A stretch of DNA of 64,000 bases from Novosphingopyxis iocasae (GTDB taxonomy: Bacteria; Pseudomonadota; Alphaproteobacteria; Sphingomonadales; Sphingomonadaceae), in assembly GCF_014334095.1 (NCBI RefSeq), contig NZ_CP060495.1, forward strand, positions 891,001 through 955,000, read 5' to 3'. The notes under the pieces are model-generated. The model made no database searches. It was not told where the DNA came from and saw only the letters and a program-made list of their open reading frames with translations. Within the stretch, counting starts at the first letter, position 1. The number at the start of each line of letters is the position of its first letter. A program made the position numbers and the translations under genes. This document shows, one piece after another, positions 1 through 9,016 of the stretch.

Positions 1-599
1 TACCGGCAGCGCGGCACCTGTGAGACCCTGGGCCGCGCAAGCAGATCTAGGCGATAGCCGGGGCGCACGATCCGCCCTGTCCGGCGCCAACCACCAGCGC
101 AGAAAAGCTCGGCAGCGCGCGGGCCGCTGACGGGTAGGTCATTGGCTCCCGTCCAGTTCACCAAAAGAACCCATCCCTCCGGTTCAAGCGCATCGAGGCA
201 GCGGCGGGATGTCTCAGTTATTTCCTCCTCCGCGAGGAAATAGAGGACTTCGGACAGCAGGATGAGGTCGTAACGGCCCGCTGGCCACTGCGCTGGGATT
301 TCGGCGCGGGTGAGCTTCACGTGGTTTCGATCGGCGAGCCGCTGCCGCGCCGCGGTCAGCGCGACTTCGGATACGTCGACCGCCAAGAGGCTGTCACAAA
401 CTTCGGCAAGCCGTTCGGTCAGAACACCCGTCGCACAGCCGATTTCAAGAACGTGCGCGAAACGCCGCCCCGCGATCGCAGCCATGGTCGCATCACGTTT
501 GTCTCGCTCATAGGTGCTCGTTTCAAATTCCCACGGGTCGGGATTCTCGCGAAAGAGCTGGTCGAACTTCGCGCGTCGCTGGGAGGGGTCATCGTTCAC
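1..599 (-). CDS. NodS-like class I SAM-dependent methyltransferase (partial, runs off left edge)
   Basis: The reading frame is open from a GTG at 599 to the window edge, about 199 codons. It shows the NodS-type N-terminus (residues 22-40, DPWEFETSTYERDKR) and a class I SAM-binding loop LEIGCATGVL at residues 51-60, followed by an acidic strand end (LAVDVSE) and a post-motif PAGRYDLILLSEVLYF. NodS family members N-methylate chitooligosaccharide precursors; here the acceptor is unknown. The start overlaps the PIG-L deacetylase stop by 11 bases, so the genes are translationally coupled. A deacetylase followed by an N-methyltransferase, as in nodBS, suggests that a deacetylated amine is then methylated; that step is inference. 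Confidence 0.85.
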   Translation of the reverse strand, partial: MNDDPSQRRAKFDQLFRENPDPWEFETSTYERDKRDATMAAIAGRRFAHVLEIGCATGVLTERLAEVCDSLLAVDVSEVALTAARQRLADRNHVKLTRAEIPAQWPAGRYDLILLSEVLYFLAEEEITETSRRCLDALEPEGWVLLVNWTGANDLPVSGPRAAELFCAGGWRRTGRIVRPGYRLDLLARPRVSQVPRCR

Positions 600-1326
600 G
601 GATGAAAATCTCGGGATCGTCCGAGAAGTGCGCCACTAATTCCGGGGTAAGGCGGAAGCCTTCCGGGTCGTCGTCGATTACCTCGCCCAGTTGTGAACGG
701 TGACAGCGGATCGCGGCCATTTTACGCGCGCGATATTTCGGCGCAACGAAGCGGCGAAGCGCATGGGGAACGGACCGATCGCCGAAGCGCCCCCAGATCG
801 GGAAGCTCCAATGCGGCACCTTCAGGGTCGCGGCGATACGCAAAGCAGCAGCGGCCGCCGTCTGATGGTCGCAATGCGGATCGCCGCGCCAAGTCGACCA
901 GACGGCACCGATAACGTGATCCTGTGCGAATTTTAAAACCGACTGCTGGGCCGCCAGGTCGATCATATCGACCGAGCTTCGCCCGTCCGGCAGCCCTAGC
1001 CGAAGGACGGGCACGTCCACCCCGGGCGCCAGAATGTGAAGCGCGTCATTCAGTTCGCGCTCGCGGATTGCGGTGATTGCTGCAGCATTGAACCGTTTCG
1101 AACCGGGATGCGATCCGCCGCCACCGGTGATCTGCACGAGGGAGAGCTTCTTTCCGCTTGCAGCGAGCGCTGCAATCGCGGTTCCGCAACCTAATGTTTC
1201 GTCGTCGGGATGGGGACTAAGCAGAAGAACCCCAGCGCCAGGCGCGAGCTCTGTTAGTTCCACCGCAGGCGCGGCGGATACGGCTTCCAGCATGGTGCCG
1301 CCAGTTGTGATGCTTGCTACAGGCAT
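589..1326 (-). CDS. PIG-L family deacetylase
   Basis: This 245-residue protein carries the PIG-L/LmbE zinc motif HPDDE at residues 39-43 and a second metal-ligand motif HCDH at 151-154. The family hydrolyses N-acetyl groups from amino sugars or related small molecules (GlcNAc-PI, GlcNAc-inositol, bacillithiol precursors). The substrate here cannot be read from sequence. It starts inside the end of the acyl-CoA dehydrogenase gene (10-base overlap) and overlaps the methyltransferase start, so it is the third enzyme of a tightly coupled four-enzyme set. Some relatives fuse this domain to the methyltransferase; here they are separate genes. Confidence 0.9.
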   Translation of the reverse strand: MPVASITTGGTMLEAVSAAPAVELTELAPGAGVLLLSPHPDDETLGCGTAIAALAASGKKLSLVQITGGGGSHPGSKRFNAAAITAIRERELNDALHILAPGVDVPVLRLGLPDGRSSVDMIDLAAQQSVLKFAQDHVIGAVWSTWRGDPHCDHQTAAAAALRIAATLKVPHWSFPIWGRFGDRSVPHALRRFVAPKYRARKMAAIRCHRSQLGEVIDDDPEGFRLTPELVAHFSDDPEIFIRER

Positions 1327-2396
1327 TCGAATCTGAGGCGGCTATCGATTAACGTTTGTGCAGCGCGGGCGCGTTTGGCATCGGGTGCGGCCTGACAAAG
1401 GAATAATGAGAGGTCGCGCCGGATCCGTTCAACCGTGCTACCCTCTTCATGCGCGGCCATGCCGAGCGACTGTTCGACAAGTTGCATCACGGTCCGGCAA
1501 CTGTCCTCCGTCACCTCGCGGGCAGCCAGGGAAAGGGCAGCCTTGCGTGGCGGTGCGTCTGCAGCTTCGACTTCCCTAGCAGCGCGCATCAGCCACAGCC
1601 GTGCGGTTTCGATCGCGATGGCACAGCGGACGATGCGGTCCTGCTGATGCGGGCTGCCGGCGCGGCCCCGCTCGGTCAGCGCTTGGCGCATGGCATCGTA
1701 AAGCGCTTCCGCAGCACCCAAATGGGCCGCGCAGTAGCGCCAAATGCCGCCCTCGAAATTCGGTTCTCGCAAATAATCGCCCGGCACACCGATGAAGCAT
1801 TGGGGGGCGGTGTGCACGCCGGAGAAATCGTAAGTGCCAGAACGCGTTGCGCGCATCCCGGCCATGTTCCAAGCGCTTGCGTCCGCGCGCTCAGGCCGGT
1901 CGCTTGCTACCAAAAGCAGTTGTGGGCCGTCTTCTCTAGCAACGCTTACGATTGCGACGTCGACTAGTTCGAGGCCGGATGCAAAGCGTTTGGCGCCGGT
2001 CAGATGATCGTCCTGCTGCTTCAGCGGACTGGCCGGGTCATCGGCGCCCCATACGCCGAACAAGGTGCCCGCGCGCACCGCCACGCCCAGCGCATCTAAT
2101 TGCCTCGCTGAGCCGTAAAGCGCCAACAGCTTTACGGCATTCATATGTCCTTCGAACAGACGTGCCACCGACAAGTTAGCGCCGCCGAGTACCCGAAGCG
2201 CATCGAAAGCGCTTTCCGTGGCATCCGGCTCTGTACCCCAGCCTGCGCCCCCCTGATCGACAGGGAGGCAAGCCTTCAACCAGCCGCCGTCACGCAACAG
2301 ATCGATCTCCAGACCGAGATCGCCGTCGCGCCGATCCGCCCGCCCGGCATGCTTCGCGATCGGCGCACAGACCTGTTGCGCGATCGCGGGTATCAT
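1317..2396 (-). CDS. Acyl-CoA dehydrogenase family protein
   Basis: The 359-residue product aligns in outline with acyl-CoA dehydrogenases. It has an N-terminal helical domain with LPVDQGGAGWG near residue 45, a middle beta domain (GTLFGVWGADDP, LTGAKRFASG) and a C-terminal four-helix domain ending in an arginine-rich IRRDLSLFLCQAAPDAKR segment. It is shorter than typical 380-residue enzymes. No acyl-CoA ligase or hydratase sits nearby, so it probably oxidises a cluster-specific acyl or amine substrate rather than serving beta-oxidation. Its ATG overlaps the glycosyltransferase stop (ATGA), placing it second among the cluster enzymes. Confidence 0.85.
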   Translation of the reverse strand: MIPAIAQQVCAPIAKHAGRADRRDGDLGLEIDLLRDGGWLKACLPVDQGGAGWGTEPDATESAFDALRVLGGANLSVARLFEGHMNAVKLLALYGSARQLDALGVAVRAGTLFGVWGADDPASPLKQQDDHLTGAKRFASGLELVDVAIVSVAREDGPQLLLVASDRPERADASAWNMAGMRATRSGTYDFSGVHTAPQCFIGVPGDYLREPNFEGGIWRYCAAHLGAAEALYDAMRQALTERGRAGSPHQQDRIVRCAIAIETARLWLMRAAREVEAADAPPRKAALSLAAREVTEDSCRTVMQLVEQSLGMAAHEEGSTVERIRRDLSLFLCQAAPDAKRARAAQTLIDSRLRFECL

Positions 2397-3502
2397 GCTG
2401 CTCTCTCCGGCGCGAGGAGACGCTCGGCCAACTGCAATTGGTGGCGGACTTCGCTTGCCCTCATCGGTGCTCGGGAAGATGCGGCGAGTTCGACTCCCTC
2501 GGTCACCTCGTCAGCCATGCTGCGCAACACCGAGAGGGGCACCAGCGAACCATCACAGGCCGGATCCGCCTCACACGCGCGTTGGCGCAACGCCTCGCCG
2601 CAACCACCGGCTGCGCGTCCATGTAACCGCGCGGATGTGCGCGTACCCAAGTCGCCACAATTGAAGACCCGGTATTCGGCTTTCTGCGCATTGGCAGCTA
2701 AGGCTGAGTCCTCTCCGACGCGCGGTGTGGGAAGTCCGCCGAGGCTATGATAAACGGGCGTGCGGATGGCCATGCTCGCGCCCGATGCGCGAACCGCGAA
2801 CGGTCCACGGCCCGTCCAGCGCTGCCATAGCTCTTCGCACAACTCGAAGTAGCGTCGCTCAAGCGCCCCGACGGCGCGAACGCTATCAGGAAGGCGGCCG
2901 AGTTCGGTTTCGTCGAGCCGCACGTCTTCACAGAGAAGATCGTAGCCCGCTTTCAATCCATTCTGGAAAGCTTCGATCCAGTTCGGACCGACGTGGCTGT
3001 CCGCATCAGTGGTCAGAATCGCCCCATGCGGCGTAAACTGCGCGGCAATGTCCATGGCGAACCGCCGAGCATGCGGGGCATCGCGGATCGCATTGTTGAA
3101 GCCGATTTCGGCCAAGGCAAATGCGGCGTTACGCGTTTCCGCCCAGCGACCGAACAGATCGGCACTACCGTCGTCACTGTCGTTGACGACCAGTACGACA
3201 ACGCCCCTTTGCGATCGGCAGGCATCCATCGTCCGGCCAAGCGCGGCTAGGGCGCGCGGAAGCAGTGCGATTTCATTCCGGGCCGGAATCGCCACCGCAT
3301 AGTCGTAAAACCCTTCGGCGTGATGCCGAAAGCTCACCGAACGCACGCCGTCCGCAAATGGAGCGGAGGCGAGCAGGCAGGACAGCCGAGGCGGGGCGTT
3401 GGCAGGATCGAGTGCGGAGCCAATGGTTTGGCATCCGCCGTCCGAGTGCCGCCGGGCAGGCGATGACCCCTCAATCACCGGCCCGGCGGGACGAATTCCC
3501 AT
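2393..3502 (-). CDS. Family 2 glycosyltransferase
   Basis: A GT-A fold glycosyltransferase. It has the N-terminal nucleotide-sugar strand YAVAIPARNE (about residue 68), VVNDSDDGS, and a DxD-type metal site in LTTDADSHVGP (about residue 166). The frame is open upstream to 3541, but that would overlap the DUF892 gene by 35 bases. The ATG at 3502, four bases after the DUF892 stop, is a better start and gives 369 residues. The long region before the GT core is not otherwise recognisable. It probably transfers a sugar to the scaffold that the downstream dehydrogenase, deacetylase and methyltransferase then modify (inference). Confidence 0.85.
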   Translation of the reverse strand: MGIRPAGPVIEGSSPARRHSDGGCQTIGSALDPANAPPRLSCLLASAPFADGVRSVSFRHHAEGFYDYAVAIPARNEIALLPRALAALGRTMDACRSQRGVVVLVVNDSDDGSADLFGRWAETRNAAFALAEIGFNNAIRDAPHARRFAMDIAAQFTPHGAILTTDADSHVGPNWIEAFQNGLKAGYDLLCEDVRLDETELGRLPDSVRAVGALERRYFELCEELWQRWTGRGPFAVRASGASMAIRTPVYHSLGGLPTPRVGEDSALAANAQKAEYRVFNCGDLGTRTSARLHGRAAGGCGEALRQRACEADPACDGSLVPLSVLRSMADEVTEGVELAASSRAPMRASEVRHQLQLAERLLAPERAA

Positions 3503-3506
3503 CGAA

Positions 3507-4007
3507 CTATTTCGCGGAGAGGTTCGCGCTGCGCTCGGCAAGATCCGACATATTCTCGTCGGCGTCGTAGATCGACTCGGTAATCTTATCGAGCGTTTCT
3601 ACATGGTCGTCCTTGCCGAGGGCCTTAGCGAAAGCCTTGGATGTGCCGAAGCCGCAGATGCCGTAATGGCACATGCGCTGATATTGCGCGATAATAATGA
3701 CATCGCGCACGTCCGGGTCGTCGATTTCGGCATCGATGGCATGTTTTTGCGCCTCTTTGACAAGGCCCTCCATGCCTTTGCAATGCTCCTTCTCATTGAC
3801 GCCGCAATCCTTCAACAGTTGGCGGATTTGGGAACTATGTTCTTCGATGCCCGCGGCGGCGTTACGAAGGCGTTCGCCGAGTTTCTCGTCACCAGATTTG
3901 CTAGCGAGATTGCGCACCACGCGCTCCATTTGATCGTTGGCAGACCAAAGGTCGGCTAGTTCTTCCGTGTAGCAATCCTGCAGGTTTTTCGGGGCTGCCA
4001 TTTTCAT
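3507..4007 (-). CDS. Ferritin-like DUF892 (YciE/YciF-type) protein
   Basis: The 166-residue all-helical protein has the DUF892 opening NLQDCYTEELADLWSANDQM and regularly spaced Glu/His residues (EEHSSQ, EKEHCKGMEG, QYQRMCHYG) expected of a ferritin-like four-helix bundle. Members such as E. coli YciF are stress-induced, and their biochemical role is unsettled. It is the first gene of the minus-strand operon and is divergent from the catalase operon across a 256-base intergenic region. A frameshifted second copy lies at 10393-10715, on the far side of the catalase operon. Confidence 0.9.
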   Translation of the reverse strand: MKMAAPKNLQDCYTEELADLWSANDQMERVVRNLASKSGDEKLGERLRNAAAGIEEHSSQIRQLLKDCGVNEKEHCKGMEGLVKEAQKHAIDAEIDDPDVRDVIIIAQYQRMCHYGICGFGTSKAFAKALGKDDHVETLDKITESIYDADENMSDLAERSANLSAK

Positions 4008-4206
4008 GCTCCTGTTTCGATGAATTGGCCGATTTGATCTGCACGGCCATCTCTATGCTCAAAGAGCATTCGCCTGCCCGCGTTCCGAGACAAAGCGAAA
4101 CATTCGGTCTGACATATGTCAATCAGCGAACCGATAATTGAAGACAGCGTAACTAGGAGGTCAATCGCGAGCTATCATAAATCAACCGAATAATGAGTGC
4201 TGTGTG

Positions 4207-4232
4207 GGAAACACTATTTCGTGCCTTCCGTA
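4207..4232 (+). promoter_or_regulatory. Possible EcfG-type general-stress promoter for the catalase operon
   Basis: GGAAA at 4207-4211, a 17-base spacer, then CGTA at 4229-4232. The alphaproteobacterial EcfG consensus is GGAAC, 16-17 bases, CGTT, so this matches 4/5 and 3/4. The implied start of transcription gives a leader of roughly 25 bases before the catalase ATG. Two mismatches make this tentative. Confidence 0.28.
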
Positions 4233-4263
4233 GTCCACAGAATAGCAGTGGACGGAGGAATTT

Positions 4264-6348
4264 ATGGCTGACGATTTTGAGCTTTCACCTGGCGGAGCAA
4301 ATCATCAGAAACCGAGTGGGGACGAAGACCGAATGACGACGGCGCAAGGTGCGCCGGTGGCGGACGATCAGAACTGGCTCACCGCCGGTCCGCGCGGCCC
4401 GCAGCTCCTCGAAGATCATATCGCGCGCGAGAAGATCTTCCATTTCGATCATGAGCGCATTCCCGAACGTGTGGTCCATGCGCGGGGATATGGCGTTCAC
4501 GGCCATTTCGAACTGACCGAGGCGATCCCCGAATTCTCCAGCGCCGCGATTTTCAACGAAGTCGGCGTGAAAACGCCCACCTTCACGCGCTTTTCCACCG
4601 TGGCGGGGAATAAGGGTTCGCCCGATCTGGCGCGCGACGTGCGCGGCTTCGCCACAAAATTCTACACCAAGCAGGGCAATTGGGATCTTGTCGGCAACAA
4701 CATTCCGGTGTTCTTCATTCAGGACGCCATCAAGTTTCCCGATCTGATCCATGCCGCCAAACCGGCGCCCGACCGCGGCTTTCCGCAGGCGCAGACAGCC
4801 CACGACAATTTCTGGGACTTCATCGGCCTGTCGCCCGAAGCCATGCACATGGCGATGTGGATCATGTCCGATCGCACGATCCCGCGCAGCTTCCGCTTCA
4901 TGGAAGGCTTCGGCGTGCACAGCTTCCGCCTGGTGAATGCGGAGGGTAAATCGCACTTCGTCAAATTCCACTGGAAGCCGAAGCTTGGCATGCAGTCGGT
5001 GATCTGGAACGAAGCGCTGAAGCTCAACGGCATGGACCCCGATTTCCATCGGCGGGACATGTGGGACGCGATCGACGCGGGCGATTATCCGCAATGGGAT
5101 CTGGGCCTGCAAATTTTCGACGAGGAATTTGCCGAACAGTTCGAATTCGACGTTCTGGACGCTACCAAGATCATTCCCGAAGAGCAGGTGCCGGTAAAGA
5201 TCGTCGGCACGCTGACGCTGGATGCCAATGTCCGCAACTTCTTCGCCGAGACGGAGCAAGTGGCCTTCTGCACGCAGAACATCGTGCCGGGCATCGACTT
5301 TTCCGACGACCCGCTGCTGCAGGGGCGCAATTTCAGCTATCTGGATACGCAGCTGAAGCGCCTCGGCGGCCCGAACTTCACGCATATTCCGATCAACGCC
5401 CCCAAATGCCCGGTCCGCCACTTCCAGCAGGACGGCCATATGGCCATGACCAACCCGCAAGGGCGCGCCAATTACGAACCCAATAGCTGGGGCGAAGGCA
5501 CCGGCGAGGACCGGGGGCCGAGAGCATGCCCGGCCGAGGGCTTCGAAAGCTATCCGGCCGAAGTTGCGGGCCGGAAGCGGCGCGTGCGCAGCGAAACCTT
5601 TGCCGATCACTACAGCCAGGCGCGCCAGTTCTACGTCTCGCAAACCCCGGTCGAGCAGACGCATATGGCAAATGCCTTCACCTTCGAACTGTCGAAAGTG
5701 GAACGTCCCGATATCCGCGCCCGCATGGTGGGACATTTGCGGCATATCGATGCCGGGCTAGCGCAGCGGGTGGCGGACGGCCTTGGTATGGCGGAACTGC
5801 CGGACAAGGTTCCGCTCGCCCGCGAGCCGATCACCGATCTGCCCGAGAGCCCGGCGCTGTCGATCCTGAAGAACGGCCCAGGCAGCTTTAAGGGCCGCAA
5901 GCTCGGCATTTACATCGCAAAGGGCGCGGAAAAAGCGCAGGTAGAAGCACTAAAACGCGCCGCCGGGAATGCCGGGGCGATGGTGGAGATCATCGCGCCA
6001 CATGTCGGCGGGGCCGAGCTTTCCGATGGAAGTCGGATGGAAGCCGATGAGAAGATCGATGGCGGCCCATCCGTCGCCTATGATGCGGTGGCGGTGCTGA
6101 TGAGCGAGGAATCGGCACGGCGCTACAATAGCGACAAACCGTCGATCGACTTCGTCAACGATGCTTTCGCTCATGCCAAGTTCGTCGCCTACGTGCCCGC
6201 GGTCCAGCCTCTGTTTCAGGCTGCCGGAGTTTGGGATTGGATGGACGACGGCTTCTTCGATCTCGGTGAGGACGGCGCGGCGGATGCATTCATCGAAGCG
6301 TGCGGAAAGCTGCGCTTCTGGGATCGCGAAAGCGTGAAGCAGGACTGA
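4264..6348 (+). CDS. katE: Large-subunit (clade 2, HPII-type) catalase
   Basis: The 694-residue size and C-terminal flavodoxin-like domain ([20 protein letters not shown] onward, about residue 545) place it with large-subunit heme catalases that dismutate hydrogen peroxide. The distal His72 lies in [11 protein letters not shown] and Asn145 in VGNNIPVFF. The proximal heme-ligand Tyr359 lies in [10 protein letters not shown] strong ribosome site GGAGG sits at 4256-4260, before ATG 4264. It heads a five-gene operon with gaps of 15, -4, -4 and 0 bases. Large catalases are typical stationary-phase or general-stress proteins, which fits the company of DUF892 and DUF2382 genes. Confidence 0.97.
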   Translation: MADDFELSPGGANHQKPSGDEDRMTTAQGAPVADDQNWLTAGPRGPQLLEDHIAREKIFHFDHERIPERVVHARGYGVHGHFELTEAIPEFSSAAIFNEVGVKTPTFTRFSTVAGNKGSPDLARDVRGFATKFYTKQGNWDLVGNNIPVFFIQDAIKFPDLIHAAKPAPDRGFPQAQTAHDNFWDFIGLSPEAMHMAMWIMSDRTIPRSFRFMEGFGVHSFRLVNAEGKSHFVKFHWKPKLGMQSVIWNEALKLNGMDPDFHRRDMWDAIDAGDYPQWDLGLQIFDEEFAEQFEFDVLDATKIIPEEQVPVKIVGTLTLDANVRNFFAETEQVAFCTQNIVPGIDFSDDPLLQGRNFSYLDTQLKRLGGPNFTHIPINAPKCPVRHFQQDGHMAMTNPQGRANYEPNSWGEGTGEDRGPRACPAEGFESYPAEVAGRKRRVRSETFADHYSQARQFYVSQTPVEQTHMANAFTFELSKVERPDIRARMVGHLRHIDAGLAQRVADGLGMAELPDKVPLAREPITDLPESPALSILKNGPGSFKGRKLGIYIAKGAEKAQVEALKRAAGNAGAMVEIIAPHVGGAELSDGSRMEADEKIDGGPSVAYDAVAVLMSEESARRYNSDKPSIDFVNDAFAHAKFVAYVPAVQPLFQAAGVWDWMDDGFFDLGEDGAADAFIEACGKLRFWDRESVKQD

Positions 6349-6363
6349 GACGGGAGCCACGCA

Positions 6364-7032
6364 ATGACCATTAATACCCAAAGCAGCGATAGGAAGAGCG
6401 GCCGGACCGGGGCCACCGCAGCAATTGCCAGCGCGGCCCTCGCCGTCGGCGGAATCGCAATCGGCGCCGCCATCGCACGTCGCCGCGCGGCCAGCACGGA
6501 CGACGCACCGGAGCGAAGTCGCAAGAACTTGCCCGGCGGCAACGCGCTGGTGGGCCGCACCGTTACGATCGGGCGCTCCCGCGAAAAACTGCACGGCTTC
6601 TGGGAGAAGATCGAAAACCTCCCTGAAGTGATGGAGAATGTTGAGCGGATCGAGCGCAACGCCGAGACCGATATCTGGCATATCCGGGCACCCGGTGGGA
6701 CCACCGTGCAAGTCGAAACCAGGATCACCGAGAATGTGCCCGGCGAGCGCATCGCATGGGAATCGGTGGAAGGTTCTTCCATCGATACCCGCGGCGAAGT
6801 GACCTTCCGGGACGCACCCGGCGACCGGGGCACGAGGGTGACGCTCGTCATGTCTTACGATCCCCCCGCCGGCGCCCTGGGCCGGACGGTCGCCAAACTC
6901 TTCCGCCGTGAGCCGGAAGTTCAGGCGCGCCACGATTTGAAGCGCTTCAAGATGCTCATGGAAACCGGCGAGATCGCCACGTCCGCGCATCGCCGCGATC
7001 GGACGCGCGCCGCCCAGCAGGAGACCGAATGA
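6364..7032 (+). CDS. SRPBCC (polyketide cyclase/START-like) membrane-anchored protein
   Basis: The 222-residue protein begins with a short polar leader and one hydrophobic segment (residues 19-38, AAIASAALAVGGIAIGAAIA) followed by arginines, consistent with a single-pass anchor. A SRPBCC fold follows from about residue 65 (VGRTVTIGRSREKLHGFWE) to about 205 (HDLKRFKMLMETGEI). These helix-grip proteins bind hydrophobic ligands. This subgroup is often found beside stress catalases and zinc alcohol dehydrogenases, but its ligand is unknown. It lies 15 bases after the catalase and overlaps the next start by 4 bases. Confidence 0.85.
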   Translation: MTINTQSSDRKSGRTGATAAIASAALAVGGIAIGAAIARRRAASTDDAPERSRKNLPGGNALVGRTVTIGRSREKLHGFWEKIENLPEVMENVERIERNAETDIWHIRAPGGTTVQVETRITENVPGERIAWESVEGSSIDTRGEVTFRDAPGDRGTRVTLVMSYDPPAGALGRTVAKLFRREPEVQARHDLKRFKMLMETGEIATSAHRRDRTRAAQQETE

Positions 7033-8225
7033 TGAAAGCCCTAACCTGGCACGGAACCCATGACGTACGCGTCGACACCGTCGACGATCCCGAAATCATC
7101 AATCCCCGCGATGCGATCATAAAAGTCACCTCCACCGCGATTTGCGGCAGCGACCTTCATCTCTACGACGGCGTCATTCCCGCCGTTCGGCCCGGCGACA
7201 TTCTGGGCCATGAATTCATGGGTGAAGTGATGGAAACCGGCAAGGACAGCACGCTCACCAAGGGCCAGCGCGTCGTGGTGCCGTTTACGATCAGCTGCGG
7301 CGGCTGCTTCCACTGCAAGATGCAACAATATAGCTGCTGCGACAATTCCAACCCCGCCGAAAAGCAGGACATGTCCGCCACGCTGTACGGCCATCCCATG
7401 TCCGCTCTGTTCGGTTATTCGCACCTTACCGGCGGTTATTCCGGTGGACAGGCCGAATATGTTCGCGTGCCCTTCTCCGACGTCGGGCCGATCGTGGTCC
7501 CGGACCATCTGGACGACGATCGGGTCCTGTTCCTGTCAGACATTCTGCCGACTGGTTGGATGGGCGCCGAGAATGCCGACATACAGCCGGACGATACGGT
7601 CGCGGTCTGGGGCTGTGGCCCGGTAGGTCTGTTTGCTATCCAGTCCGCTCTGGTTATGGGCGCGAGCAAGGTGATCGCGATCGATCACTATCCCAACCGG
7701 CTCGCTCTCGCCCGGCAGCTGGGCGCCGAGGTTATCGATTTCCGCGGCACCGATGTGCGTGAAGCGCTGATGGAAATGAGCGGCGGCATCGGCGTCGATG
7801 CGGTGATCGATGCCGTTGGCATGGAAGCGCACGGCTTCGCGCCCGATAACGTCATCGACATCGCCAAGCAGAAGATCGGCATGGGTGCGGACCGCGCGGC
7901 GGCGCTCAAGCAGGCGATCCTCGCCGTTCGGCCGGGCGGGCGGGTGTCCATTCCCGGCGTCTATGGCGGGATGACCGACAAGTTCCCTCTCGGTGCGATG
8001 ATGGAAAAGGCACTGCAAGTGCGCGGGGGCCAGACCCATGTGCAGCGTTACACCAAGGATCTGCTGGAAAAGATCGAGGACGGCACGCTTGATACCACCT
8101 TCCTCATTTCGCACCGCCTGCCGCTCGAAGACGCGGCCCGCGGCTACAAATGCTTCCGCGAAGAGCAGGATAGCTGGACCAAGGTGGTCCTGAAGCCAGG
8201 TATGGAATTGGGGCAGACCAAGTGA
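7029..8225 (+). CDS. Zinc-dependent alcohol dehydrogenase (formaldehyde-dehydrogenase-like)
   Basis: This 398-residue MDR-family enzyme has a catalytic-zinc Cys39 in TAICGSDLHLYDG, the His-Glu pair in ILGHEFMGEV (about residues 61-62) and a four-cysteine structural zinc lobe (SCGGCFHCKMQQYSCC). Its Rossmann nucleotide motif is WGCGPVGLFAIQ. The insertion pattern and length resemble glutathione-independent formaldehyde dehydrogenases and threonine/sorbitol-type MDRs. NAD(P)-linked oxidation of a small alcohol or aldehyde is expected, with the substrate unknown. It is coupled to both neighbours by 4-base overlaps, so it is translated as part of the catalase operon. Confidence 0.9.
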   Translation: MMKALTWHGTHDVRVDTVDDPEIINPRDAIIKVTSTAICGSDLHLYDGVIPAVRPGDILGHEFMGEVMETGKDSTLTKGQRVVVPFTISCGGCFHCKMQQYSCCDNSNPAEKQDMSATLYGHPMSALFGYSHLTGGYSGGQAEYVRVPFSDVGPIVVPDHLDDDRVLFLSDILPTGWMGAENADIQPDDTVAVWGCGPVGLFAIQSALVMGASKVIAIDHYPNRLALARQLGAEVIDFRGTDVREALMEMSGGIGVDAVIDAVGMEAHGFAPDNVIDIAKQKIGMGADRAAALKQAILAVRPGGRVSIPGVYGGMTDKFPLGAMMEKALQVRGGQTHVQRYTKDLLEKIEDGTLDTTFLISHRLPLEDAARGYKCFREEQDSWTKVVLKPGMELGQTK

Positions 8226-9016
8226 GTAAGAACCCCGTCGATAAGCTGTTGGGCTTTTGCTTGATTACCGGTGCATCCAGCGGGATCGGTTTAGAACTCG
8301 CGAAAATAGCCGCGCGCGACAATTGCGACCTGTTGCTCGTAGCAGATCGGGATCTCGCCCATGTCGCTTCCGCACTGCGCGATGCATCTCTCGGAACGGG
8401 AAGTATCGATATTCTTGAGTGCGACCTCGCGACAGAAAGCGGGATCGACGCGGTTCTGGAGAAGTGCGCCGATCGGCAAGTGGACGTGCTGATGGCCAAT
8501 GCGGGTCAAGGCGAAGGTGGGGAGTTTCTCGACCAGGATTGGATGGCTATCAAGCGCACGATCGATACCAATATCACCGGCACCGTCTCCCTGATCCACA
8601 AAATCGGCGGGACAATGCGCGCCGCCGATGCGGGCCGCATTCTGGTAACGGGTTCTATCGTGGACGACATCCCCGGACCGTTCAATCTGGTCTACAATTC
8701 AACCAAAGCCTTCGTCGACGATTTTTGCGCCGGTTTAAGTAATGAATTGAAGGATAGCGACGTCGTCGTCTCCTGCTTACTTCCCGGACTTACCGACACA
8801 CGGTTCTTCGAACGCGCTGATATGGACGACACCTTTGTTGGTCAGTCTGATGCAAAGGCCGATCCAGCGAAAGTGGCTAAAGATGGCTACGACGTTCTGC
8901 TGAAAGGTGAAACGCAGAAAGTAAGCGGATTGCTGAACAAGGTGCAGCATGCCTTCGCCAGCGTCCTGCCTGACGATATTTTGGCCCAAATGCACCGGCT
9001 GGCGGCCAAACCCTGA
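8222..9016 (+). CDS. SDR family oxidoreductase
   Basis: A 264-residue short-chain dehydrogenase. It has the glycine-rich cofactor motif LITGASSGIGLELA near the N-terminus, the MANAGQGEG (NAG) structural motif, and the catalytic YxxxK as Tyr158/Lys162 in VYNSTKAF. It starts with GTG in a GTGA overlap with the alcohol dehydrogenase and ends directly at the DUF389 ATG. NAD(P)-dependent carbonyl/alcohol redox chemistry is certain as a class; the substrate is not evident. Confidence 0.9.
   Translation: MSKNPVDKLLGFCLITGASSGIGLELAKIAARDNCDLLLVADRDLAHVASALRDASLGTGSIDILECDLATESGIDAVLEKCADRQVDVLMANAGQGEGGEFLDQDWMAIKRTIDTNITGTVSLIHKIGGTMRAADAGRILVTGSIVDDIPGPFNLVYNSTKAFVDDFCAGLSNELKDSDVVVSCLLPGLTDTRFFERADMDDTFVGQSDAKADPAKVAKDGYDVLLKGETQKVSGLLNKVQHAFASVLPDDILAQMHRLAAKP

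Noticed and set aside
4008-4150. EcfG promoter for the DUF892 operon (GGAAC near 4085 on the minus strand)
   Set aside because: The -35 is perfect but no CGTT-like -10 lies at 16-17 bases.
4285-5745. 486-codon open frame antisense to the catalase gene
   Set aside because: It mirrors codon use of the catalase on the other strand, has no ribosome site and no recognisable motif.
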